NCBI GenBank assembly: GCA_045650185.1
Contig: JAZRQY010000005.1
Coordinates: 193,903 to 257,902 of the forward strand
From: Scatosoma sp045650185
Lineage (GTDB): Bacteria; Bacillota; Clostridia; Christensenellales; Borkfalkiaceae
Length of the DNA: 64,000 nt
Reading direction: 5' to 3'
The first letter of the stretch is position 1; the number at the start of each line of letters is the position of its first letter. The notes beneath the pieces are model-generated. The model did no database searches, was not told the origin of the DNA, and saw only the letters and a program-made list of their open reading frames with translations. Made by a program: the position numbers and the translations under genes. Shown here one piece after another: positions 50,354 to 58,513 of the stretch.

Positions 50354-51862
50354 ATGGCAAAAATCGTAATCATTGGCGGTGGCGTTGCAGGCTTATCCGC
50401 AGGTATCTATGCAAGAAAAAATGGACACGAGGTCGTTATCCTCGAACGGCAAAAGACGGCAGGCGGAAACCTGACGGGCTGGAAGCGAAAGGGGTATACG
50501 ATTGACAACTGTATCCATTGGCTGACGGGCACGAATCCCAACACAGAGCACTATAAGCTTTGGCAGGAGCTTGGCGCCTTTGACGATACTCTGGTTCACT
50601 ACCCGACCACATTGTATACCTATGAAGAGGGTGGACGACGGCTCTCTCTTTACGAAGATTTGGAGCAGTTAGAACGGGAAATGTTAGCCATTTCCCCTGC
50701 CGACGAAAAGGAAATCCTATCCTTCACAAAAGCGGTGCGCGCCATACAAGCGTATATGGGCATCGGCGGCGAGAAGAAGAACAAAAAAGCCTCTTTGCCT
50801 GAAATGCTTGCACACTTTCCCTGCCTTCTGAAATACTATGGAATGTCCACGCAGGATCTTGCAAAGCGATTTTCCCACCCCTTCTTACAAAAGTTTATTT
50901 TGTGTATGTTGGGGCGAAAGTTTACCTCGCTGGCGTTTCTCGTGGTAGCGGCGACATTCTGTGGCAAGAACGGTGGCATTCCGCAGGGCGGTAGCATAGA
51001 GATGGCGCACAGAATCGCAAAGCGATTCAAAAGCCTTGGCGGAGAGCTGTTGCTCGGCAAAGAAGTCGTCAAAATCCATACGATAGGCAACCGAGCCGTC
51101 GAGGTGGAATTGTCCGACGGCACAAGGGAAACCGCCGACTATTTCGTGTGCGCGTGCGATGCGAAAATTACCTTTAATCGGTTGCTTTGCAGAAGACCGC
51201 CACGCGCCCTGCAAAGACAATATGCAGACCAGAATATGCCCCTCTTTTCCGCTTATCACGCCGCCTTTGCCTGCGATATTGCCGACCTAAACTTCCAAGG
51301 GGATTTTATGTTCCCTCTGCCTTGGCAATACCAAAAACTTTTAAAAACCCCTTTCCTTATCTTGCGTGAGTTTTCTCACGAGCCAAGCTTTGCGCCAGAG
51401 GGCAAGACGGTGTTGCAGGCGCTGACCTTTTGCAACGAAAAGACGGCAAGAGAATGGATTGCCCTGCGAGAAAACAAGGTGGCGTATCGACAGAAAAAGC
51501 GGGAGCTTGCAGAGGCGCTCTCCACCGCAATCTGCGAAAAATTCCCGAATCTGCGAGGGAAATTACAATGCCTTGACGTGTGGACACCTGCCACCTATCA
51601 CCGCTACACCGGGGGAGAGGCAGGGGCGTTTATGAGCTTTTTATTGCCAAAAAACAAGCTACCTGTCCCGATTCCTGCCACTATTCCGGGGCTGAAAAAC
51701 GTATTCCTTGCCACACAGTGGCAACAAGCGCCCGGGGGCTTACCCACGGCGGCGACCTTGGGAAAGCAAGCCGCTGAACTCATCAAAAAAAAGGAAAGCG
51801 CACGCGCCTTCCTTTCTTCCCTGTTGTCTACGACAAAGCGCAAGCCTCGCCCTATTTCGTAG
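50354..51862 (+). CDS. CrtI-like FAD-dependent oxidoreductase
   Basis: A 502-residue flavoprotein. The dinucleotide-binding start is IVIIGGGVAGLSAGIYARKNG (4-24), in two parts IIGGGVAGLSA and ARKNG, followed by ERQKTAGG and, near the C terminus, QWQQAPGGLP. Similar to phytoene desaturase or CrtI-like proteins that occur in non-carotenogenic Clostridia, where their role is unknown. The ribosome site is weak; a TATACA box lies only a few bases before the ATG, so the message may be nearly leaderless. Confidence 0.82.
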   Translation: MAKIVIIGGGVAGLSAGIYARKNGHEVVILERQKTAGGNLTGWKRKGYTIDNCIHWLTGTNPNTEHYKLWQELGAFDDTLVHYPTTLYTYEEGGRRLSLYEDLEQLEREMLAISPADEKEILSFTKAVRAIQAYMGIGGEKKNKKASLPEMLAHFPCLLKYYGMSTQDLAKRFSHPFLQKFILCMLGRKFTSLAFLVVAATFCGKNGGIPQGGSIEMAHRIAKRFKSLGGELLLGKEVVKIHTIGNRAVEVELSDGTRETADYFVCACDAKITFNRLLCRRPPRALQRQYADQNMPLFSAYHAAFACDIADLNFQGDFMFPLPWQYQKLLKTPFLILREFSHEPSFAPEGKTVLQALTFCNEKTAREWIALRENKVAYRQKKRELAEALSTAICEKFPNLRGKLQCLDVWTPATYHRYTGGEAGAFMSFLLPKNKLPVPIPATIPGLKNVFLATQWQQAPGGLPTAATLGKQAAELIKKKESARAFLSSLLSTTKRKPRPIS

Positions 51863-51867
51863 TGTTT

Positions 51868-53415
51868 TTAACAAAACATCGAATAAATCTTTTCTGCAAC
51901 ACGCAGACCGTCTGCCGCCGCAGAGGTAATCCCCCCTGCATAGCCAGCCCCTTCGCCACAGGGGAATAAACCCTTTACCGTCACCGACTGCAGGTCCTCG
52001 TCCCTTTGGATACGCACGGGGGAGCTCGTTCTCGTTTCCACACCCGTCAATACCGCATCGGGATTTGCAAACCCCTTCAACCGCCTGTCCATATCCACCA
52101 CGGACGCCTTCAAGCTGTCACAGACCACGGACGGCAGTACGCCGTTTAGGTCGGCAAAGCTCGTCCCTGCCGCATACGAGGGCAACACCTCGCCAAAACG
52201 GTCGCTACATCTGCCGCGCAAGAAATCCCCCAAGGTCTGCACGGGCGCGCTGTAATTTCCGCCACCTGCCAAAAAGGCGGCGCGTTCGATACGGCGTTGG
52301 AACTCGACACCAGCCAAGGGATGTTCGCCCCCAAAATCGCTTTGCTTTACCTGCGCAATCAAGGCGGCGTTTGCGTTGCGCTCGTCACGGGCGTAGTTGC
52401 TCATACCGTTGCTGACAACGCCTCCCTCCTCGCTAGCGGCAGGCATCACCACGCCCCCGGGACACATACAGAAGGTGAACGCAGAGCGTTCGTGCGCGTG
52501 CGATACGAGCTTATAATCGGCGGCAGGCAAACGAGTGTACGCCTTGCCGTACTGCGCCAGACCGATAGCCGATTGCAGATGCTCGATACGCACCCCGATA
52601 GCAAATTCCTTTTGGGTCATCTCCACTCCACGTGCGAGCAACATTTCGAAGGTATCCCTTGCGCTGTGCCCCACGGCAAGGATGAGCGCAGACGGCTCTA
52701 TCCAGCCTTCCTCGCCGCTTTTGAGGTCGGCAATCAGCGCCTTTTGCAAAACGCCGTTCTGCACGCAAATATCCTTCAAAAGTGTGTCAAAGCGTACCTG
52801 CCCCCCACTTTTACGCAAATATTCACGCATATTGCGTACCACCGAGCGCAAATTATCACTGCCGATGTGCGGCTTTTGTAACCACAAAATTTCCTTGGGC
52901 GCACCAAAGCGCACGAAGGTTTCCAACACGTCACGGTTGTATAAACTGTGCGTTTGCGTGTTGAGTTTTCCGTCCGAAAACGTACCTGCGCCACCCTCGC
53001 CAAACTGCACGTTGCCGTTCACGTCCAAGCGTTTTTCCTTGCAGAACACGTCGATTTTTTTCGCGCGTTCTTCCACGCAAGGGCCACGTTCAATGATGAT
53101 TGAGGGAATCCCCCTCTCTAAGAGCCGCAGGGCGCAGAACAGCCCGGCAGGGCCGCTGCCGATAATCAGCACCGGCTTTTGAGGAAGTTTCCCTTCGGGT
53201 AACCTTTCCAAAGGCGGTTTCACCTCGGGCAAGGTGTCCGAAAATTCTATCGTATAAATGTAATGCAAGTTCCCTTTATCTCTTGCATCCAAGGACTTTT
53301 TGCGAATGGCAAAATAGCCGGGGGCTTTCCCCAGCTGTTTTGTGGCAATTTTTATCAATTCGCCCTCGCTTTTATCAATGGACAGTTTAATGCCCGAAAG
53401 GGTTTTTACTTGCAT
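51868..53415 (-). CDS. FAD-dependent dehydrogenase, COG2509 type
   Basis: A 515-residue flavoprotein with an N-terminal 85-residue domain and then the FAD fold (IIGSGPAGLFCALRLLERG, about 98-116). QFGEGGAGTFSDGKLNT and, near the end, PCGEGAGYAGGITSAAADG are typical of this uncharacterised family. No cofactor partner is adjacent other than a second flavoprotein 9 bases downstream of the next gene. Probably in an operon with the BaiN-like gene upstream. Confidence 0.85.
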   Translation of the reverse strand: MQVKTLSGIKLSIDKSEGELIKIATKQLGKAPGYFAIRKKSLDARDKGNLHYIYTIEFSDTLPEVKPPLERLPEGKLPQKPVLIIGSGPAGLFCALRLLERGIPSIIIERGPCVEERAKKIDVFCKEKRLDVNGNVQFGEGGAGTFSDGKLNTQTHSLYNRDVLETFVRFGAPKEILWLQKPHIGSDNLRSVVRNMREYLRKSGGQVRFDTLLKDICVQNGVLQKALIADLKSGEEGWIEPSALILAVGHSARDTFEMLLARGVEMTQKEFAIGVRIEHLQSAIGLAQYGKAYTRLPAADYKLVSHAHERSAFTFCMCPGGVVMPAASEEGGVVSNGMSNYARDERNANAALIAQVKQSDFGGEHPLAGVEFQRRIERAAFLAGGGNYSAPVQTLGDFLRGRCSDRFGEVLPSYAAGTSFADLNGVLPSVVCDSLKASVVDMDRRLKGFANPDAVLTGVETRTSSPVRIQRDEDLQSVTVKGLFPCGEGAGYAGGITSAAADGLRVAEKIYSMFC

Positions 53416-53424
53416 ATTTCTTTC

Positions 53425-54666
53425 CTACGTTTTTGACTTGTATTTTTCTTCAATCCCCTCTAAGCAGACCATTGCAGAGGTGTACGCCCATTGCAGATTG
53501 AAGCCGCCGCACTCGCCGTCCACGTCCAAAATCTCGCCGGCAAAGTATAACCCCTCGGCGTTGCGGCTCTGCAAGTGTTCGTCCAGCTCCGCTAAGGGAA
53601 TTCCGCCCTTGGTCACCTGCGCGTAGTCGAATCCCAAACTGCCACTAACGGGCAACGCAAAGGATTTTACGCCGTCCACCACCGCAGTCAATCCATCCTC
53701 GCCGTAGCGTTTCATCACCGCCCGACCGACTTGGTTGTTCAAGATACCGCAGAGCAATTCCGACTTAGGCAACTGTGGATAATTTTTCTCTTTTTCCGTC
53801 AAAACGGCAAGTAATTGTTCATACTCCACCGTCGGCAATAAGTCGATGAAAAGGCTGACTTTGCCGCCGTCCAACTTGTCCGCGATAAAGGACGAAATGC
53901 GGAACACCGCATCCCCCGAAACGCCGTAGTCGGTGAAGATGACGTCCCCCGTCAGCGTCTGGACGGGCTTTCCGTCCACGGTTGCCGTCAACCGCGCATC
54001 CATCACACGAATCCCTTTCAAGGTCTTCGTGTGTCTAACGTCCGTCTTCAATTGCACCAAAGCAGGATACAGCGCCGTCGTCGTATGCGAAAAAGCGCCC
54101 GCCAAAGCATAGCCGTTGCCGTCCGTGCCAAAATTTTTCGCCGCTTTGCCACCCGCGCAGACGACCACGTTCTGCGCTGAATAAGTACGCACGCCCTCTT
54201 CCGTCTTTGCCGTAACCTCGTACCTGCCCCCTACTTTTTGCAACGATTGCACGTATGCGCCCGTTTGCACTTCCACACCGCGCGATGCGATTTCATAGCG
54301 CAAGAGGTCGGTGATGGCAGATGCTTGACGGCCTGCAGGGTAATATCTGCCACGCTCGTCCGCAAGGAATAAGCCGCCGAGGCGTTCCAAAAAAGCTAGC
54401 AGCGAATCACGGCCATACCGAGAAAGATACCCTTGCACCTGCTTTTCCTGCGTCTTGTCGCCACGCACGGAAAAGTACGCCGCCTCGCCCACGCGCTCAT
54501 TCGTGACGTTCCCTTGACCGTTGCCGGTGGAGGAGAGCTTTTTCCCCACTCGTTCGCCACGCTCTAATAAGAGGACGTTTCCGTATTCAGTTGAGGCGTT
54601 CGCCGCGAAAAAAAGCCCTGCCGCGCCGCCGCCTATAATGATAGTAGAATAGTGTTTCATACCCAT
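53425..54666 (-). CDS. HI0933/BaiN-family flavoprotein
   Basis: A 413-residue FAD-binding protein of the HI0933/YhiN/BaiN family: IIIGGGAAGLFFAA (9-22), LSSTGNGQGNVTN (about 44-56) and DVDGECGGFNLQWAYTSA near the C terminus. Members are annotated as aminoacetone oxidase-like or as bile-acid 3-dehydro-4-oxidoreductase (BaiN); neither role can be assigned here. The next gene starts 10 bases later. Start could also be the second Met. Confidence 0.87.
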   Translation of the reverse strand: MGMKHYSTIIIGGGAAGLFFAANASTEYGNVLLLERGERVGKKLSSTGNGQGNVTNERVGEAAYFSVRGDKTQEKQVQGYLSRYGRDSLLAFLERLGGLFLADERGRYYPAGRQASAITDLLRYEIASRGVEVQTGAYVQSLQKVGGRYEVTAKTEEGVRTYSAQNVVVCAGGKAAKNFGTDGNGYALAGAFSHTTTALYPALVQLKTDVRHTKTLKGIRVMDARLTATVDGKPVQTLTGDVIFTDYGVSGDAVFRISSFIADKLDGGKVSLFIDLLPTVEYEQLLAVLTEKEKNYPQLPKSELLCGILNNQVGRAVMKRYGEDGLTAVVDGVKSFALPVSGSLGFDYAQVTKGGIPLAELDEHLQSRNAEGLYFAGEILDVDGECGGFNLQWAYTSAMVCLEGIEEKYKSKT

Positions 54667-54737
54667 ATTGTACCCTATTTTTTTGTAAATGTCAATTTTT
54701 TTGAAAAAATTGCTTTGTTTTTTTGCCGTTTCTCATC

Positions 54738-54766
54738 TTGACATTTTTGAAAAAATATATTACAAT
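54738..54766 (+). promoter_or_regulatory. Promoter of the DUF1508 gene
   Basis: TTGACA (54738-54743), 17-bp spacer, TACAAT (54761-54766). Confidence 0.85.
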
Positions 54767-54798
54767 AGGATAGAAGAATATGAAATAAGGAGTTTGCT

Positions 54799-56184
54799 AT
54801 GCTTTTGAAGTTAAAAGAGCTCGTTAAAGGAATTATACAGTACCTCTTGGATAACCCCATCCAGCGCGTGATTGTGGTTGCGCTCGGCGTTGCTGTCATC
54901 GCTACGATTATCTCGCTCATCGTCGTCGGCGCGGTGAAGAGAAAGAAGAGAAAAGCCCAGCAAGCCGCTTGCGCTTGCGCCAATGAGCAGGCGACTGAGG
55001 AGCTTGCCGCAGAGGAAATCGCCCCTGCCACGCAGGAAGAACCTGCAGAAAAAACCGCAGAAGAACCTGCAACAGCAGAACCCATAGAGGAAAAAAACGC
55101 GACGGAAGAACCCGTAGAGGCTAAGGAAACTGCGCCTGCACAGCCTAAGACGAAAAAGACAACAGCGCAAAAGGCAAAAACGACCACCGAAAAGTCCACA
55201 GCCACGAAAAAAGCTGAACCGAAACCGACCGCAAAAACGACCGAAAAGAAGACTGAAACAGCGGTAAAGGCTCCTGAAAAGAAGGCTGAAACGGCGGTAA
55301 AGGCTCCTGAAAAGAAGGAAACGCCTGCAAAAGCAAAGGCAAAACAGCCTACCGCAAAGCCCACCACTCAAAAGGCAGAGGCGAAACAGCCTACTTCCGC
55401 TAAATACACAGGCAAATGGGTGGTATACCAACTTTCCTTGACGGATAGCCAGGGCAAGGTAGTAGAGGAAAACTACTTCTTCGAACTTCGCGCCTCCAAC
55501 GGCGAACGGTTGCTAGTCAGCGAGGAATACACGTCCTACGCAGGCGCTATCAAGGGTATTCAAACGCATAAGGACAACGTCGAAAAAGGCAACTTCCGCA
55601 TCACCCTCTCCAAGAAAGGGGAATACATATTCAAACTGCTGACCGCAAAGAACACTCTGCTGTGCACGGGCGCGAACTACAAGAGCCTCGAACGCTGTGA
55701 GCGTGCGATTGCCTCCACCAAGCGTTTTGCCGCTACCGCTGTCGTACAGGACGAAATGGAAGAAATTCGTATGCCCCTCCCTCCCGAAGAAGAAACGGCG
55801 CAGGCAGAGGTCCAAGCGCCTGAAAACGGCTACACCGGCAAATGGATTATCAACACCACGGGCAACGAGGAAGTAGGCATTATGTACTACTTCGAGCTGT
55901 TTGCCTCCAACGGTGAAAAGCTGCTCACCAGCGAGGAATACACCACTTACGAAGGCGCGGTGAACGCCGTTGCTACCCACAAGGCGAATATCGCCAAGGG
56001 CAATTTCCGTATCTCGGTGACGAAGAAAGGGGATTACCTGTTCAAGCTACTCGGCGGCAACGGACAGTTGCTGTGCATGGGTGAGCACTACAAGACGCGC
56101 AGCCGCTGTGAAAGCGCGGTAGAATCGGTAAAACGATTCTCCCAAAGCGCAGGCGTTTACAAATACGGCGAATTGAATAACTAA
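54799..56184 (+). CDS. Membrane-anchored protein with two DUF1508 domains
   Basis: A 461-residue protein: one membrane segment near the N terminus (VIVVALGVAVIATIISLIVVG, about 24-44), a basic stop-transfer RKKRKAQ, and a long Glu/Ala/Pro/Lys-rich linker to about residue 208. The linker holds direct repeats of TAVKAPEKK. Two DUF1508 (YegP-like) domains follow, each with YFELRASNGERLL-type and KGNFRI/TLSKKGEYIFKLL-type segments. YegP domains are usually small free proteins of unknown role; here they are tethered to the membrane. Monocistronic between promoter and terminator. Confidence 0.8.
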   Translation: MLLKLKELVKGIIQYLLDNPIQRVIVVALGVAVIATIISLIVVGAVKRKKRKAQQAACACANEQATEELAAEEIAPATQEEPAEKTAEEPATAEPIEEKNATEEPVEAKETAPAQPKTKKTTAQKAKTTTEKSTATKKAEPKPTAKTTEKKTETAVKAPEKKAETAVKAPEKKETPAKAKAKQPTAKPTTQKAEAKQPTSAKYTGKWVVYQLSLTDSQGKVVEENYFFELRASNGERLLVSEEYTSYAGAIKGIQTHKDNVEKGNFRITLSKKGEYIFKLLTAKNTLLCTGANYKSLERCERAIASTKRFAATAVVQDEMEEIRMPLPPEEETAQAEVQAPENGYTGKWIINTTGNEEVGIMYYFELFASNGEKLLTSEEYTTYEGAVNAVATHKANIAKGNFRISVTKKGDYLFKLLGGNGQLLCMGEHYKTRSRCESAVESVKRFSQSAGVYKYGELNN

Positions 56185-56195
56185 TCGGTTAAAAG

Positions 56196-56234
56196 TAAAA
56201 CAGCCGTAGCGGTGTACGCTACGGCTGTTTTAAT
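56196..56234 (+). terminator. Bidirectional terminator
   Basis: AAAACAGCCGTAGC/GCTACGGCTGTTTT, serving the DUF1508 gene and the convergent DUF4097 gene. Confidence 0.88.
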
Positions 56235-56240
56235 TTTGCC

Positions 56241-57203
56241 TTACGCAAGGATGTCGATATGAATATCCCCCGTCGTTGTCTTCAACGTACATTTTCCGCC
56301 CGACGAACTTTGCGGAACGTTTACGTGCCCCGTACTGGTTGAGACAGAAAAGATCTTACCCGAAAGTAGTGTGCCTTCAATATCTCCCGTGCCCGTCTTT
56401 ACGATGATTTCACCGCCGTCACAGCCGTCAAAATCCACGTCCCCCGTACTTCTTTCTATCGACAGCCTTTCCGTCGCCTGCACGTTTTTTAAAGTAATAT
56501 CCCCCGTGTCGCCGCTAGAAGTAAAGCTTTTGCAGTCGATATCCGTCAAATATGCCTCGCCGGTAGAAACCTGCAAGCTAACTCCGTCCGTACAATTCAC
56601 GCCCATCGCGTGCACCTGCCCCGTGGAAACGGACAGCTTTAAACTGCTTGCCGATATATTTTCCACAGAAATATCCCCCGTCGTTGCCTTCAGCGTGACC
56701 TCACCGCTCGCCGAAGCAAACCAGCGGATATCCCCCGTGCTTGTGCTAACCTGCGCGCTCTCGAAAGAAAAGTCTTTGGATACCTCTACGTCCCCCGTCC
56801 GATTTTCTATCGAAAGGAGCGCGTATTCTGTTTGCGGCAGATATACGGTGATCGTTTCGTCCACAAAATCAAAGAAATTTTCGTACCATTTGCTGTTATC
56901 CACGGTGGTAATCATCAACTTGCCGTCTTCTACCATTACGGTATGCGTCGCGCTTTCCTTTTCAAAGCACTCCACGCGGCATTCCCCGTCCTCCGCAAGC
57001 GCTAAGCGAATATCCGCCTCGCCTGCATAAATGGAAATGCCGTCAAAATCCTCCGCCACCGTATGCGTGTTCGTTTGGTGTTTTGTTGTGCTCAGCTTTA
57101 CAAAATCCCAGCCGAGCGACGACATCGCCACCGTAAAGACAATCCCGCCAACAAGAAGGAGCGAAACTGCCACTATCAGCCATATACGTATTTTTTTACC
57201 CAT
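56241..57203 (-). CDS. DUF4097-family beta-helix protein
   Basis: A 320-residue protein with an N-terminal membrane segment (IRIWLIVAVSLLLVGGIVF) and a long run of repeats built around STGDI/STGDV/TTGDI, typical of DUF4097 (adhesin-like beta-solenoid). Proteins of this type are found downstream of PadR and DUF1700 in Firmicutes and probably act at the cell envelope. The ATG overlaps the DUF1700 gene by 8 bases. Terminates at a strong hairpin. Confidence 0.87.
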   Translation of the reverse strand: MGKKIRIWLIVAVSLLLVGGIVFTVAMSSLGWDFVKLSTTKHQTNTHTVAEDFDGISIYAGEADIRLALAEDGECRVECFEKESATHTVMVEDGKLMITTVDNSKWYENFFDFVDETITVYLPQTEYALLSIENRTGDVEVSKDFSFESAQVSTSTGDIRWFASASGEVTLKATTGDISVENISASSLKLSVSTGQVHAMGVNCTDGVSLQVSTGEAYLTDIDCKSFTSSGDTGDITLKNVQATERLSIERSTGDVDFDGCDGGEIIVKTGTGDIEGTLLSGKIFSVSTSTGHVNVPQSSSGGKCTLKTTTGDIHIDILA

Positions 57204-57795
57204 CGTTTCTCTCCTTTTTTATAAACGCTTTTTTCGTCCATTGTAACACTTTCTTTCCAAGCAGCGCGCCACCCTTCGTCGCGTAGACACAACCGATGGT
57301 AAACAAAATTGCCAACCCTGCGCAAGCAATACCGCCGCCCAGAATCGCCAGACCCATAAAGCTTTCGCCTAGACAGAAGAAGATAATACTCAAAACCAAG
57401 CCAGCCGGCGCGCAGACCGCCACAGCTACCGCTACCGCCCACAGCGCAACCAACACCGCCCACAGCGATACGTACAAGGAGAAAACTACCGCAAACCCTG
57501 CAATCAAAAGGGGCAACCACACCGGAAAACCCAGCACCAGCAAAACGATTAAGCCTGCGTCAATCTGCTTTGGAATCCTCTCTTTTACCAGCTTTGAAAG
57601 GGGAATATCCGCCACAATTCCTGCGATTACCTCATCGACCGAGCCGATACCAGCCACCGCCTCTTCTTCGGAAAGCCCCTCCTCCATTCTATCGTCTATC
57701 ATTTCGCTGTAAAAGTCCAGCCGTTCGTCTATATCCGCTTGCGGCAAACCGTACAAGCCCTTCTCCAACTGCGCTAAAAATTCTTGCTTAGACAT
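57196..57795 (-). CDS. DUF1700 membrane protein
   Basis: A 199-residue protein. The cytoplasmic N-terminal domain MSKQEFLAQLEKGLYGLPQ is followed by SEEEAVAGIGSVDEVI, the DUF1700 signature, then four hydrophobic segments. It is co-transcribed with the PadR and DUF4097 genes; this trio recurs in Firmicutes as an envelope-linked regulatory unit. ATG chosen after GGGAGGGAAAAA. Confidence 0.87.
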   Translation of the reverse strand: MSKQEFLAQLEKGLYGLPQADIDERLDFYSEMIDDRMEEGLSEEEAVAGIGSVDEVIAGIVADIPLSKLVKERIPKQIDAGLIVLLVLGFPVWLPLLIAGFAVVFSLYVSLWAVLVALWAVAVAVAVCAPAGLVLSIIFFCLGESFMGLAILGGGIACAGLAILFTIGCVYATKGGALLGKKVLQWTKKAFIKKERNDG

Positions 57796-58105
57796 TTTTT
57801 CCCTCCCGATTGACAAAACTGTATATCTGCATCACTTCCTTCCACTCTTCCTTAAACGCCTCGATTTTCTTGCGCCCCAAAATGGTGATGCGGTAGTATT
57901 TTCGCAACCTGCCGTCGTGCTCTGCCGTGCGCACCGTCAGCATTTTTGCACCCTCCAACCTCTTTAAAATGGTGTAGAGGGTGGATTCGGAAAGTTCGAT
58001 ATACGGCTTGACGTCCTTGATGATTTTATAACCGTACGATTCTTCGCTTTTGATAGCCGCCAAGACGCACACGTCCAAAAGCCCACGTTTTAATTGAATG
58101 TCCAT
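57788..58105 (-). CDS. PadR-family transcriptional regulator
   Basis: A 105-residue winged-helix regulator: LKRGLLDVCVLAAI at the start, ESYGYKIIKDV, then ELSESTLYTILKRLE and the wing RLRKYYRIT. PadR proteins repress nearby membrane genes in response to small molecules and often control their own operon. The start follows GAGGAGAAGTATTGT, just after the 3' arm of a long leader RNA. Overlaps DUF1700 by 8 bases. Confidence 0.92.
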   Translation of the reverse strand: MDIQLKRGLLDVCVLAAIKSEESYGYKIIKDVKPYIELSESTLYTILKRLEGAKMLTVRTAEHDGRLRKYYRITILGRKKIEAFKEEWKEVMQIYSFVNREGKNV

Positions 58106-58117
58106 ACAATACTTCTC

Positions 58118-58403
58118 CTCAACCAAAGCAATTGAATCCAAACCAAGATTTTTAGCAGTAAATTTTGCCTACTACTTCGTTAAAATCCTTGATAAACCGA
58201 CGGGTTTACCTGCGGCTTTCGCCTTGTAGAAGACGAAAATTTTCTCGCTATAAAATTGCTTCGCACCCAAAAGGAAGGATTTTGAAATGATTTTTGGTGC
58301 GAAGGAAGAAATTATACCAACGTATTATGATGACGACAAGCCATAAAAGCGTTCAAAAGACACCTTTTGGGCTGGTTCGGATTATATTGCTTTGGTTGCG
58401 CAT
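58118..58403 (-). ncRNA. Long structured leader of the padR operon
   Basis: A 285-nt leader whose two ends pair: CAACCAAAGCAAT (about 58402-58390) continues to ATCC and AACCA, and the same order in complement closes at about 58118-58145 (some 24 of 27 positions). Inside it, CTTCGCACC/GGTGCGAAG forms a second long hairpin. The predicted start from the promoter coincides with the first arm. The ribosome site of padR begins right after the second arm. Organisation resembles the RNA at 12028-12305, but I see no shared core sequence. Confidence 0.55.
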
Positions 58404-58406
58404 ACA

Positions 58407-58435
58407 TCATATCACGAAGTATACGCCTTGTCAAG
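58407..58435 (-). promoter_or_regulatory. Promoter of the padR operon
   Basis: Minus strand TTGACA (58435-58430), 17-bp spacer, TATGAT (58412-58407). Confidence 0.82.
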
Positions 58436-58513
58436 TGTTTTTCGTAAAAAAGTAAAAAATCAGACCTTTTTTCGAGACCTGATTTTCTATCGTCATTCTA
58501 TCATAGCGGAGGA

